DNA from: Novosphingobium panipatense
GTDB taxonomy: Bacteria > Pseudomonadota > Alphaproteobacteria > Sphingomonadales > Sphingomonadaceae
DNA: 64,000 bases
NCBI RefSeq assembly: GCF_002149965.1
Contig: NZ_MSQB01000006.1
Coordinates: 160,506 to 224,505, forward strand
Reading direction: 5' to 3'
In this document: positions 46,125 to 54,670 of the stretch, in pieces
Position numbering within the stretch: position 1 is the stretch's first letter
Layout of the letters: every line of letters begins with the position of its first letter
Program-made: the position numbers and the translations under genes
Notes under the pieces: model-generated
Database searches by the model: none
What the model saw: the letters and a program-made list of their open reading frames with translations, nothing else
Told to the model about the DNA's origin: nothing

Positions 46125-46241
46125 ATGACACGAACAGTACCTTGTTTGGGAGAACAGCGCAGGCTCGACATCGTCACCATCGCCGGGCTTACGGCGATGC
46201 TCTGGGCGGCCATAATCGGCATGACGATGATCGTTCTGTGA
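46125..46241 (+). CDS. Small membrane protein (38 aa)
   Basis: A 38-codon gene with AAGGAG eight to nine bases before ATG and a probable EcfG-type promoter upstream. The peptide has a short polar N-terminus (MTRTVPCLGEQRRLD) and one membrane segment, IVTIAGLTAMLWAAIIGM, running almost to the C-terminus (TMIVL). Single-pass peptides of this kind are common stress-induced products. It ends 10 bp before the stop of the convergent glutathione S-transferase gene. No family is recognised; the promoter, ribosome site and clean transmembrane profile argue that it is real. Confidence 0.55.
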   Translation: MTRTVPCLGEQRRLDIVTIAGLTAMLWAAIIGMTMIVL

Positions 46242-46251
46242 TACCCCGATC

Positions 46252-46950
46252 TCAGCCCGCGACCTTGCGCAAGGACTTTCCGATTTCGCCGCCGCAATAG
46301 GGATCGCCGTAGGTAACGGCGGCTTCTCGGGCAAGCTTCGCAAGTTCCGGGATATCCGAGATCCTGGCCGCCAGGGCGGAGACGCAAGGCGCTTGGCGGT
46401 CGAGCATGGCAGCGATTGCGGGAAGGCGCTCGGCCATGGTGGACCAGAGCACGGCGGTAACGATATCCGCCAGTCCGGTCTGCTCGGTGCCCAGAAGGGT
46501 GCCGCTTTCTTCGGTCAGGCCATGGGCCGTCCCGGTCGCCTCCCATATCGCCATCCAACGTTCGAGACGCGGCACGAATTCGCGCCATTTATCCGCGGTC
46601 CACATTTCCCGCCCGCCATCCAGCGTGATTTCGTCGATCACGTCGTTGGCGTCGTTCACCACTTTCATAGCCAGTGCCCGGCCCTGCGCCGAGGCGGGAA
46701 GCAGGTTAAGCGTCTCGCCAAGATAGAGCGCGATCGCCGGCATTTCGGCGATCGCAAAGTCTTCCGCCCGGTCGATCAGCATGGGAGGCCCCATGAAGGG
46801 AATGGGCTGATCGGCGGGCGCCCGGCCCATGAGTTCGCCGATCCGGGCGCTATCATGCTCGCGCCAGCTCTTTCCGGCAAAGGCGAGTATCGCGCGGATG
46901 AACTGGCCGCGAAACGGAACCGGCCAGTAATAGAGATCGTAGTCGGTCAT
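46252..46950 (-). CDS. Glutathione S-transferase family protein
   Basis: A 232-aa GST. The N-terminal thioredoxin fold begins YDLYYWPVPFRGQFIRAILAFAGKSW, with a PFMGPPMLID segment carrying the cis-proline and EMPAIALYLGE the glutathione gamma-glutamyl site; an all-helical C-terminal domain follows (DANDVIDEIT, TGLADIVTAVLWSTM). It likely conjugates or reduces electrophiles with glutathione in the cytoplasm. ATG 46950 (MTDYDLYYW) is preferred over six residues upstream. It is a lone gene; the small membrane protein gene converges on it. Confidence 0.88.
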   Translation of the reverse strand: MTDYDLYYWPVPFRGQFIRAILAFAGKSWREHDSARIGELMGRAPADQPIPFMGPPMLIDRAEDFAIAEMPAIALYLGETLNLLPASAQGRALAMKVVNDANDVIDEITLDGGREMWTADKWREFVPRLERWMAIWEATGTAHGLTEESGTLLGTEQTGLADIVTAVLWSTMAERLPAIAAMLDRQAPCVSALAARISDIPELAKLAREAAVTYGDPYCGGEIGKSLRKVAG

Positions 46951-47033
46951 GCGCGCGCTCCCGGTCACAAGTCTTGAGGGGAAAGCGCGGGGACGTCAGC
47001 CGTTCCCGGCAAGGTTCGTCAGGCTTGCGTTCG

Positions 47034-49127
47034 TCAGGGCTGCGGGGGAGGCGGCTCGCTCGGTCTTGCGGTGGGAGATGGCACGATCTGTTCGATCACC
47101 TTGCGCCCGTCGATCTGGAGGCCGTTCTGGTCGAGCTTCACGTCAACCGGCGCACCGTTGATCTGGGTTGAAAGAACCGCCTTGCCCTGATCGATGCGCA
47201 GGTCGGTATTGCCGACGGGAATGTCGCCGAGTTCCGGCACGTCGAGAGGCTGTACCGGGCCGTCCGGGTCGGGGCTCTCGGTCGCGCGCGGACGGGGCGC
47301 GGCGCGTTCTCCCAGCGCCTGCTGCATGAAATCGCGCCATATGCGCGCAGGGATCGTGCCGCCCGATACGCCCTTCAGCGGCGTATTGTCGTCATTGCCG
47401 ACCCATACGCCGACCACGAGATCCTTGGCATAGCCGACGAAAAGCGCGTCGCGGTTTTCCTGGCTGGTCCCGGTCTTGCCGTAATTGGCCGCCTGGAGAC
47501 GCGCGCCGCGCCCCGTGCCGCGATTGACGGCACCGCGCAGCAGGGTTTCCATATTCTCGTGGACACCATCGGACAGGCTGCTGCGGCCATTGATGAGGCC
47601 GTCGAACCAGCCTTCTTCCTTGGCCTTGAACGCCGTGGGAACCACCGGGAAACGATTGCCCGCCACACCGGCATAGGCTGCCGTCAGTTCCATCAGGTTC
47701 ATGCTCGACGTGCCGAGCGCCAGGCTGGGATCGCCTTGCGGCAGCTGCGCCGTCACGCCCAGCTTGCGGGCCATGTCGATCACCGCCTTGTCACCCACTT
47801 TCTGGAACAGGCGCACGGCCGCGACATTGCTGGAATGGGCGAAGGCATCGGCCAGCGTGATCGTCTGCGAATAGGCGCCGCCTGCGTTCTGCGGGCGGTA
47901 GTAGCCGATCTCGAAAGGCGTGTTCTCTATCGTATCGGTCGGCTTCCAGCCGTCATTGAGCGCGGCAAGATAGACGAACAGCTTGAAGGTCGAGCCCGGC
48001 TGGCGCTGTGCCTGGGTCACGCGGTTGAAGGGCGACTTGGCGTAGTCCCTGCCGCCGACCATGGCCACGACTTCGCCGTTGGGACGCATCGCTACCAGCG
48101 CGACTTGCGCCTTGCCCAGCGGGGCATTCTCGATCGCGCGCCGCGCCGCGGCTTGGAGCCGGGAATCGAGCGTGGTCTTGTAGGTCTGCGCGGCATAGCT
48201 GGCTTCATCCAGGCCCCGTGCCTGCGGCAGCGCCCAGTCGGCGAAGTAGGTGCCCGTCGGCAGGTCGTTCTGCGAGCGCACGTCCAGGCGCGGCGGGCGA
48301 ATGGCGCGGGCCTGCGCGGGTGTCATGTACCCGGCATCCACCATGGACAGCAGCACCACTTTCATGCGCCGCTCGGCAAGCTCGTAATTGTTGGTCGGTG
48401 CCAGGCGCGAAGGCGCCTTCATCAGCCCGGCCAGCATGGCCGCCTGCGCGGGCGAGAGGTTCTCGGGCCGGCGATGGAAGTAATGCAGCGAAGCGGCGCG
48501 CAGCCCATAGGCATTGTCGCCGAAGTAGGCATTGGAAAGATAGCGTTCGAGGATCTCGTCCTTGCTCAGCCAGGCCTCCAGCCAGAAAGCGATCAGCACT
48601 TCCCGCGCCTTGCGGGTCAGGCTGCGTTCGGACGTGAGGAACGTGAACTTGGCGAGCTGCTGCGTGATCGTGCTGCCGCCCTGGGTGCTGCCGCCGCTGA
48701 CATTGCTCCACATGGCGCGGGCGATGCCGCGCGGGTCGATGCCCCAGTGGCTGTAGAAGCGGCGATCCTCGATGGCGATGAAGGCTTGGGTGACGTGGAC
48801 CGGCAGCTTCTTCACTTCGACCGGAGCATCGACGATCGCCCCGTTTCGCGCGATCGGCGTGCCGTCTGCCGCTAGCAGGGTGACTTGCGGCGGCGAGATC
48901 GGTTGCAGCGACTTCGACAGCGGCGCGGTGATCGCCAGCCAGCCGATCGTCAGGAAGAACAGCATGAGGACGGCGGCAAGCCCGCGCGAGAACCACCACC
49001 AACGGGACCGTCCCCGGCGAGGCGGACCGTCCGATGGCGAAGTTGGGTTCGGGGATTGAGAGGAAAAGTCGTCCTGACCCGGCCCGCCTTCCGGCAGCCT
49101 TTCCAGGTTATCCAACGTCAAGGCCAT
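47034..49127 (-). CDS. Class A penicillin-binding protein (PBP1A-type)
   Basis: A 697-aa bifunctional peptidoglycan synthase. A short cytoplasmic Pro/Ser-rich tail and one membrane anchor (about 55-80) lead to the GT51 glycosyltransferase (AFIAIEDRRFYSHWGID, catalytic Glu near 121; GGSTITQQLAKF) and transpeptidase (active serine in PGSTFKLF near 381, SSN motif AHSSN, KTGTS near 551). It polymerises glycan strands and crosslinks stem peptides. ATG 49127 is preferred to TTG 49148. It is divergent from the aminotransferase operon across about 310 bp. C-terminal Pro-rich tail (PSPTARPSEPPPPQP) is unstructured. Confidence 0.93.
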   Translation of the reverse strand: MALTLDNLERLPEGGPGQDDFSSQSPNPTSPSDGPPRRGRSRWWWFSRGLAAVLMLFFLTIGWLAITAPLSKSLQPISPPQVTLLAADGTPIARNGAIVDAPVEVKKLPVHVTQAFIAIEDRRFYSHWGIDPRGIARAMWSNVSGGSTQGGSTITQQLAKFTFLTSERSLTRKAREVLIAFWLEAWLSKDEILERYLSNAYFGDNAYGLRAASLHYFHRRPENLSPAQAAMLAGLMKAPSRLAPTNNYELAERRMKVVLLSMVDAGYMTPAQARAIRPPRLDVRSQNDLPTGTYFADWALPQARGLDEASYAAQTYKTTLDSRLQAAARRAIENAPLGKAQVALVAMRPNGEVVAMVGGRDYAKSPFNRVTQAQRQPGSTFKLFVYLAALNDGWKPTDTIENTPFEIGYYRPQNAGGAYSQTITLADAFAHSSNVAAVRLFQKVGDKAVIDMARKLGVTAQLPQGDPSLALGTSSMNLMELTAAYAGVAGNRFPVVPTAFKAKEEGWFDGLINGRSSLSDGVHENMETLLRGAVNRGTGRGARLQAANYGKTGTSQENRDALFVGYAKDLVVGVWVGNDDNTPLKGVSGGTIPARIWRDFMQQALGERAAPRPRATESPDPDGPVQPLDVPELGDIPVGNTDLRIDQGKAVLSTQINGAPVDVKLDQNGLQIDGRKVIEQIVPSPTARPSEPPPPQP

Positions 49128-49437
49128 GTTCTTCGGCTTCGCCTGCAATTCCCGTCGATCGGGCCCACTGCGGGCCGGATTTCGCCAATACGGGGTTCCG
49201 TGGCAGCTTGCGAGGCAAAACTTGTCGCAGAATCGACAAACCGCCGAGCCACCTCGACGACGAACGACGCCCCTTCTCCTTCAGCATCGGGTCTACCCAG
49301 CACGGATAGTTACGGACCTCTCCTAGGGCTAGCCCGCTGTCAAGACACTGGCATTCGGTATTATAAGGTCCTGTAGATACATTCCCGAGGCAGTGCCCGG
49401 TACGCTTCCTTCATTCCGCTTGAAGAAGGGAACGAGC
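49128..49437. other. 310-bp divergent intergenic region, PBP1A/aminotransferase
   Basis: It separates PBP1A (minus) from the aminotransferase operon (plus) and so must hold both promoters. TATTAT at 49359-49364 could be a -10 element for the plus-strand operon but no good -35 was found at 17 bp; TTGACA occurs on the minus strand at 49333-49338 without a matching -10. No known operator, hairpin or gene was recognised. Confidence 0.4.
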
Positions 49438-50910
49438 GTGACGGCACTTGCAAAGATCGAAGCCCCCAGCCGCGAAGTCCGGCAGAACCACGCCCTGCTG
49501 ACGCTGGAGCAGAGCCTCGCGCTCGACAGCGAGACCGCGATGGGGCTCTACGCCGCCCACCTCAACAAGTATATGCTCGAGGTCTTCGACATCCTGGGCC
49601 TTGCGCAGATGGATATCGAGAGCGCGGAGGGTCCGGTAATCACCATGCGGAACGGCCGCAGGGTGCTCGACTACTCCGGCGGCTTCGGCGTGCTGGGCCT
49701 GGGCCACAACCACCCGCGCATCATCGCCGCCGAGCGCCTCTGCCACGATCGCAAGGTGCTGGACTGCATCAAGATCGCACCGCACAAGCTGCAGGGCGCG
49801 CTGGCCTACAATATCTCGCGCTTCCTGCCCGAGCCGCTCAACGTCTCGTTCCTGGCCGTTTCCGGCACGGAAGCCAACGAGGCGGCGATGAAGATCTGCG
49901 AACGGGTGCAGACGCCCAAGGGCAAGACCAAGTTTCTCTGCTTCAAAGGCGCCTTCCACGGCAAGACCCACGGCCCGCTCTCGCTGACCACAGCCACCGA
50001 CGTGCAGAGCGGCTTCATCATGGGCGTGCCCAAGGAAAACGTGGTCATTGCCACTTACGGAGACATCGCCTCGGTTCGCGAGGTCATTGCGCGGGAGCGG
50101 ATGCAGAAAGGCAATCGCATCATCGCGGGCATTGTCGAGACGATCCGGGGAACTTCCTGCCATGTTCCCGATCCCGGCTTCCTGACCGAGTTCGCTGAGG
50201 TCTGCCGCGAGAACGACATCCTGACGATCTTCGACGAAGTGAAGGTCGGCATGGGACGCACCGGCAAGTTCTGCGCCTTCCAGCACGAGGATGTCGTCCC
50301 CGACGTGGTGACCCTTGCCAAGACCCTGGGCGGCGGCAAGCGCGAACTGGGCGCGATGGTGACTTCCCAGGCCCTGTTCGACAAGGCCTATGGCAACAAG
50401 AACGACTGCAACCTGCACAGTTCCAGCTTCAGCGGCATGGGCGAGACATGCGCCGTCGGCATCGAGACGCTGAACGTGCTGGAAGACGAAGGTCTGATCG
50501 AACGCGCCGACCATATTGGCAGATACTTGCGAGCAGGACTTGAGAAATTGCGTGAGAAACATCCGCGCAAGATTTTCTCCCTGCGCGGCAAGGGTTGCTT
50601 TCAGGCAATCGAACTGAATTTCGGCCAGCAAATCGCTGAAAAAGAGATAGATATTCGCACGAACTCACTTTTCGTGACGTATGAGACCGTCCTGATCGGC
50701 GCCATGGCCCGCGAGCTTTACGAGCGCCACGGAATTCTGGTGCATTTCCAGCCCGGTGCGCGCGACCTGCTGCATTTCATGCCGCCCTACATTGTCAGCG
50801 AGGTCCAGGTCGACAAGCTGATCGACGCCCTGGACGACGTGCTGGAACGCGGCGTGGCCGACGCGACGGTGCGCTTCGTGATGAAGAACATCAAGCGCGT
50901 GCTGGGCTGA
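49438..50910 (+). CDS. Class III PLP aminotransferase (first gene of lipid-sugar operon)
   Basis: A 490-aa fold-type I, class III aminotransferase. VSGTEANEAAMKICE binds phosphate of PLP, IFDEVKVGMGRTG holds the PLP-ring Asp, and K295 in TLAKTLGGG is the Schiff-base lysine. Class III enzymes usually transaminate terminal amines or aldehydes (omega-amino compounds). The N-terminal 70 residues (LDSETAMGLYAAHLNKYMLEVFDILGL) are longer than in acetylornithine aminotransferase. GTG 49438 follows GAAGGGAACGAGC. A 4-bp gap leads to the glycosyltransferase gene, and the operon content suggests it aminates a polyprenyl-linked sugar or lipid aldehyde; substrate not determinable. Confidence 0.88.
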   Translation: MTALAKIEAPSREVRQNHALLTLEQSLALDSETAMGLYAAHLNKYMLEVFDILGLAQMDIESAEGPVITMRNGRRVLDYSGGFGVLGLGHNHPRIIAAERLCHDRKVLDCIKIAPHKLQGALAYNISRFLPEPLNVSFLAVSGTEANEAAMKICERVQTPKGKTKFLCFKGAFHGKTHGPLSLTTATDVQSGFIMGVPKENVVIATYGDIASVREVIARERMQKGNRIIAGIVETIRGTSCHVPDPGFLTEFAEVCRENDILTIFDEVKVGMGRTGKFCAFQHEDVVPDVVTLAKTLGGGKRELGAMVTSQALFDKAYGNKNDCNLHSSSFSGMGETCAVGIETLNVLEDEGLIERADHIGRYLRAGLEKLREKHPRKIFSLRGKGCFQAIELNFGQQIAEKEIDIRTNSLFVTYETVLIGAMARELYERHGILVHFQPGARDLLHFMPPYIVSEVQVDKLIDALDDVLERGVADATVRFVMKNIKRVLG

Positions 50911-50914
50911 CGCC

Positions 50915-52507
50915 ATGGCCACTCCCGCAGACAGCCTCGCCCTCGGCACGCGCCGCTTCCCCGCCGCCATGGCACCTCGACGAGGCGCGCGCAGCACCTC
51001 GAGCGGAGGATGGTTCGCCTGCGCGTTGCTGGTGCTCCTGTCGCTGGTGCTTTACCGGCTGAACAGCCACCACGGCATGACCGTCTGGCCGGACAGCACG
51101 CGCTACATGGGGATCAGCCCGGTCCCCTATGACGCACCGGTCTATCACTGGATGCTGGTCCTGCCCCACGCCCTGGGCGTGCCCTTGCTGACCGCCGCTG
51201 CGGCCTGGGCGGTCGTGACGCTCTCGGCCAATGTCGTCCTGATCTTTGCGCTTATCCGGCGCACGGCGGGCGACTGGCGGCTTTCCGCGCTCGGCACCGC
51301 ATTGATCGCGCTGGCGCCTCAGTTCGTGTCGCTTCACGCGGCCGTGATATCGGAACCGCCGTTCATCACATTCGTTCTGCTGACCCTCTGGTTCACGCTG
51401 GACTATTTCGAACGCGGGCGGCGGCGCGACCTGCTGATCGCCTCGCTGATGCTGGGCATGGCAACCCTGACGCGCTTCACCGCCCCGCCGCTAGGCCTGG
51501 CGATCGTACTGGTCATCCTGACGGATCCGCGCCCCTCTTTCGCCCGCCGCATGGCCGACAGCGCATTGTTCGCGATCCCCGGCGCCGCACTGTTCTTCGC
51601 CTGGGTTGCGATAAGCACGCTGACGGTGGGCCACTCGATCGGCCGCGAGCTGCGCTTCTACGGCAACATGGGCCCTGATCAGTGGTGGGCCAATCTCGAG
51701 ACCACCGCCGCCTGGATCCTGCCCGATGCCGTTCCGCTTACAATCCGCGTGGCTCTGCTGCTGGGCGTGCTCGGTTTCGCGGGCTGGCAATTCGCCCGCC
51801 AGCTCGCCGCCTGGCGCAGCTCGCGCCTGGACATCTCCTGCGAGCTGCGCATTGCCTTCTCGCTGATGCTGGGCCTGTTCTTCGTGGGCTATCTCGCCTT
51901 CGTCTGGCTCTCCACGGCGCTGGAAGCCAATCTCCAGTTCGTCGGGCGCTACGGCTTTCCCGCCTATGTCGTGCTGGTCATGCTGGTTACGACCCAGGCG
52001 AGCGGACTGGACATGCGGCCCGGCCGGGCAAGGACGGCGGGTCTCGTTCTAACAGCCTTTGCCCTGCTCCTCCTGGCCAGTCACGGCCTGCGCACGGGCG
52101 TGCGCACGGAGCAGGTCTTCCGTGAAGGCAACGGCTTCCTGAGCGTCGAATGGCAGGCGTCGCCGACGATGGCAGCCGTGCGCGCGCTCCCTGCCGAGGC
52201 GGCGCTCTATTCCAACGGAGCGGACGTCGTCGCCCTGCTCAGTGAAAGGTCTGCCCAGATCGTTCCGATGGAGCGCCTGCTGCGCACCAACCGGCCCGAT
52301 CCCCGCAACCCGCCCGAGGCCCAGATCGCGCGCATCAGGGCGCAGGCCAATGCAGGACTGCCGGTCTACCTCATCGTCCTCGATCGGATCGACTGGCGCT
52401 TCTACCTCGCGAGCGAGGACCGCCTGAAGCGGGAACTCGCACTCGTCCCCGCGGGCGAATTTACCGACGGCCGCATCTACCGCGTCGCCTCCACGGCGAG
52501 CCGGTGA
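50915..52507 (+). CDS. GT-C fold (GT39/ArnT-like) membrane glycosyltransferase
   Basis: A 530-aa protein with 10-12 membrane segments. The first periplasmic loop contains MTVWPDSTRYMG, where the Asp is the expected catalytic acidic residue of GT-C enzymes that use polyprenyl-phosphate sugars; ISEPPFITFVLLTLWFTLDYF follows as in the Dpm-dependent GT39/ArnT family. The C-terminal 130 residues form a periplasmic domain (SVEWQASPTMAAVRALPAEAALYSNG). It would transfer a sugar from a lipid carrier to an acceptor on the outer face of the inner membrane. It lies 4 bp after the aminotransferase and 34 bp before the UbiA gene. Acceptor and sugar are unknown. Confidence 0.82.
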   Translation: MATPADSLALGTRRFPAAMAPRRGARSTSSGGWFACALLVLLSLVLYRLNSHHGMTVWPDSTRYMGISPVPYDAPVYHWMLVLPHALGVPLLTAAAAWAVVTLSANVVLIFALIRRTAGDWRLSALGTALIALAPQFVSLHAAVISEPPFITFVLLTLWFTLDYFERGRRRDLLIASLMLGMATLTRFTAPPLGLAIVLVILTDPRPSFARRMADSALFAIPGAALFFAWVAISTLTVGHSIGRELRFYGNMGPDQWWANLETTAAWILPDAVPLTIRVALLLGVLGFAGWQFARQLAAWRSSRLDISCELRIAFSLMLGLFFVGYLAFVWLSTALEANLQFVGRYGFPAYVVLVMLVTTQASGLDMRPGRARTAGLVLTAFALLLLASHGLRTGVRTEQVFREGNGFLSVEWQASPTMAAVRALPAEAALYSNGADVVALLSERSAQIVPMERLLRTNRPDPRNPPEAQIARIRAQANAGLPVYLIVLDRIDWRFYLASEDRLKRELALVPAGEFTDGRIYRVASTASR

Positions 52508-52541
52508 ACACTCCACTCCCTCCGCCAGGAGATACCGGAAA

Positions 52542-53570
52542 ATGCCATCGTCTGACATGACCTCGTCCCAGACCACTGCCGGTGCCACCGCGCTCACCCG
52601 CAAGACCGCCCGCCTGCGCGACTACCTGAGCCTTGCCCGCTTCGATCACGCGACCAAGCACGTCTTCGTGATCCCCGGGCTGATCCTGGCCTATGCCCTG
52701 CGCGAACCCTCGCTACTGGACGCACCGCCCCGGATCGTCATCGGCTTCGTGGTGGCGATCGCCATCGCCTCGGCCAACTATATCATCAACGAGTGGCTGG
52801 ACCGGGAATTCGATGCCCATCATCCCAGCAAGCACCACCGCACGGCCGTGTCGCTGCAACTTTCTCCCGTGCTCGTCTACGCCCAGTACGCCGTCTTCGC
52901 GGCCTTCGGCCTCTTTCTCGCCTCGTGGCTGGGCACGGCGTTCCTCACCGTTTCGGTGATCTTCCTGATCTCCGGCCTGGTCTACAACGTCCAGCCCCTG
53001 CGCTCGAAGGACCGCCCTTTCATGGACGTCATCTCGGAATCGGTGAACAATCCGATCCGCCTGACGCTGGGCTGGCTGATGATGGACCTGTCCAGCATGC
53101 CACCCGCCAGCCTCCTGCTGGCCTACTGGACCGGCGGTGCCTTCCTGATGGGCTCCAAGCGATTGTCGGAATATCGCGACATCACCGCGCTGGTCGGGCT
53201 GGAAACGCTCACCCGCTACCGCAAGTCCTTCGCGGGCTATACCGCCGAAAGCCTGGTGGTGAGCTGCCTGGTCTATGCCATGCTCTCCTCCTTCTTCCTT
53301 GGCGTGTTCCTCATCAAGTACCGCGTCGAATATATCCTGGCTTTCCCGTTCATCGCCGGGCTGTTCGGCTGCTACCTCTGGCTGTCGATGCTGCCGGACT
53401 CCATCGCCCAGCGGCCGGAGCGCATGTTCCGGTCCCGCCGCCTGATGACGACGCTGGCGGTGACCGTGGGCGCGCTGCTCGCGTTCTCCTTCATCGACCT
53501 GCCCAGCCTCGCCAGCCTCAGCAACCGCAGCTTCACGCCGGTCGACATGCTGCCCCGCCATGGCAAGTAA
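52542..53570 (+). CDS. UbiA-family prenyltransferase, phosphoribosyltransferase-like
   Basis: A 342-aa membrane enzyme of the UbiA superfamily with about 8 helices. The first Asp-rich motif NYIINEWLDREFDAHHPSKHHR resembles that of decaprenyl-phosphate 5-phosphoribosyltransferase (Rv3806c type: N-D-x-x-D-x-x-D-x-x-HP-x-K-x-R) more than quinone prenyltransferases; the second is YNVQPLRSKDRPFMDVISESVNNPIR. It should join PRPP to polyprenyl phosphate, giving a lipid-linked phosphoribose. Its 3' end overlaps the HAD phosphatase gene by 11 bp, and UbiA-HAD fusions are known in rhizobia. The PRPP assignment is inferred from motif likeness. Confidence 0.8.
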   Translation: MPSSDMTSSQTTAGATALTRKTARLRDYLSLARFDHATKHVFVIPGLILAYALREPSLLDAPPRIVIGFVVAIAIASANYIINEWLDREFDAHHPSKHHRTAVSLQLSPVLVYAQYAVFAAFGLFLASWLGTAFLTVSVIFLISGLVYNVQPLRSKDRPFMDVISESVNNPIRLTLGWLMMDLSSMPPASLLLAYWTGGAFLMGSKRLSEYRDITALVGLETLTRYRKSFAGYTAESLVVSCLVYAMLSSFFLGVFLIKYRVEYILAFPFIAGLFGCYLWLSMLPDSIAQRPERMFRSRRLMTTLAVTVGALLAFSFIDLPSLASLSNRSFTPVDMLPRHGK

Positions 53571-54279
53571 GGGGGCGGAAACGGTGACCGACGTGGCCTG
53601 GAGCAAAGTGCGGCTCGTGGTGTTCGACCTCGACGGTACGCTCTACGATCAGCCGCCTCTTCGCCGTGCCATGGCGCTCGAACTGGTCAAGCACAGCCTC
53701 CTCCGCCGCAGCCTGCGCACGGTGGAGACGCTGCGCGCCTATCGCCGGGTCCGGGAGCTGCTCGGCCGGGTTCAGGGGGATGACTTTACCAACGAACAGT
53801 TCCGCCTCACCGCAAGACGCTGCGGCTGCTCGGAAGGCGAGGTTCGCGCACTGGTGGAGGAATGGATCGAACGCCGCCCGCTTGCCCACCTGCCGCGCTA
53901 CAAGGCGCGCGGGATCGACAGCCTGTTCTCGGCGCTGCGGGCCACCGGGCGACGGATCGCGGTCTGGTCGGACTATCCGGTGATCGACAAGCTGGCCGCG
54001 CTCGGCCTCAAGGCGGATCATGTGATCTGGTCGGGCGACCAGGGCGTCGGCCGTCTCAAGCCCGATCCCACCGGCCTGCTCGCACTGCTGGAGGAAGCGG
54101 GCATCACTGCCGAGGAAACGCTGGTCATCGGCGACCGGATGGACCGCGATGCCGCAGGCGCCGCCGCGATCGGCGTCCCCGCCCTCATCCGCAGCGCCCA
54201 TGGGGGCGGCAAGGCGATATTCCGCCGCTTCGACGATCCGCCTTTCGCGCCCATCCTGGCGGAGGCTTTTCATGCGTGA
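53560..54279 (+). CDS. HAD-superfamily phosphatase
   Basis: A 239-aa HAD hydrolase. Motif I is VVFDLDGTLYD with catalytic D23 and D25; motif II in AVWSDYP; motif III/IV LKPDPTGLLALLEE and LVIGDRMDRDAAGAAAIG. It should remove phosphate from a small molecule or lipid-linked sugar phosphate. It overlaps the UbiA gene by 11 bp and the next small gene by 8 bp, so expression is tightly coupled. In the proposed pathway it would strip the 5-phosphate from polyprenyl phosphoribose. ATG 53560 is used; a GTG at 53584 is possible. Confidence 0.85.
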   Translation: MASKGAETVTDVAWSKVRLVVFDLDGTLYDQPPLRRAMALELVKHSLLRRSLRTVETLRAYRRVRELLGRVQGDDFTNEQFRLTARRCGCSEGEVRALVEEWIERRPLAHLPRYKARGIDSLFSALRATGRRIAVWSDYPVIDKLAALGLKADHVIWSGDQGVGRLKPDPTGLLALLEEAGITAEETLVIGDRMDRDAAGAAAIGVPALIRSAHGGGKAIFRRFDDPPFAPILAEAFHA

Positions 54280-54670
54280 CCGGGAAATGGCCCGGCCGGA
54301 TGCCGTCGGCCGTTGCGTGGGCGCGCTGGTGGACGTGCTGATCGACGAGACCCGCCCTGCTCTGGAAACCTGCGAACGCGACATCGTGAAGGACTACGTC
54401 CGCGCGACCCTTGCCGCCATGCCCGACTACTTCCGGCTCGGCTTCCGGGTACTGGCGCTGGCCTTCGAACTGGCGCCCCTGCCCGTGTACGGGCACCGCT
54501 TCACGCGCCTTGCCGCCGCCGAACAGCGCCGTCATGTCGATGCCTGGCGAAGGTCCCGGATCGGGCCGCGTCGCTCGATGATCGCCCTCTATGCGACATT
54601 CGCCTGCTACGGCCTCTATTCGCTCCCTTCCGCGCAGGGCTGCGCTCCGGCTACGAGGATCGCGGCGTGA
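54272..54670 (+). CDS. Small partner protein of GMC oxidoreductase (132 aa)
   Basis: A 132-aa, mostly helical protein of no certain family. It overlaps the HAD gene by 8 bp and the GMC gene by 4 bp (GTGA). The C-terminal segment PVYGHRFTRLAAAEQRRHVDAWRRSRIGPRRSMIALYATFACYGLYS resembles the N-terminal helical part of long-chain alcohol oxidases, which in those enzymes precedes the GMC flavin domain. It may therefore be a split-off subunit that docks on the flavoprotein, or a small-subunit analogue like gluconate dehydrogenase subunit 3. Arginine-rich helices could contact membrane lipid. The likeness is by eye only. Confidence 0.65.
   Translation: MRDREMARPDAVGRCVGALVDVLIDETRPALETCERDIVKDYVRATLAAMPDYFRLGFRVLALAFELAPLPVYGHRFTRLAAAEQRRHVDAWRRSRIGPRRSMIALYATFACYGLYSLPSAQGCAPATRIAA

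Noticed and set aside
49422..49437. GGAAC as an EcfG -35 element before the aminotransferase
   Set aside because: It lies in the ribosome-binding region directly before the GTG start and has no CGTT at the right spacing.
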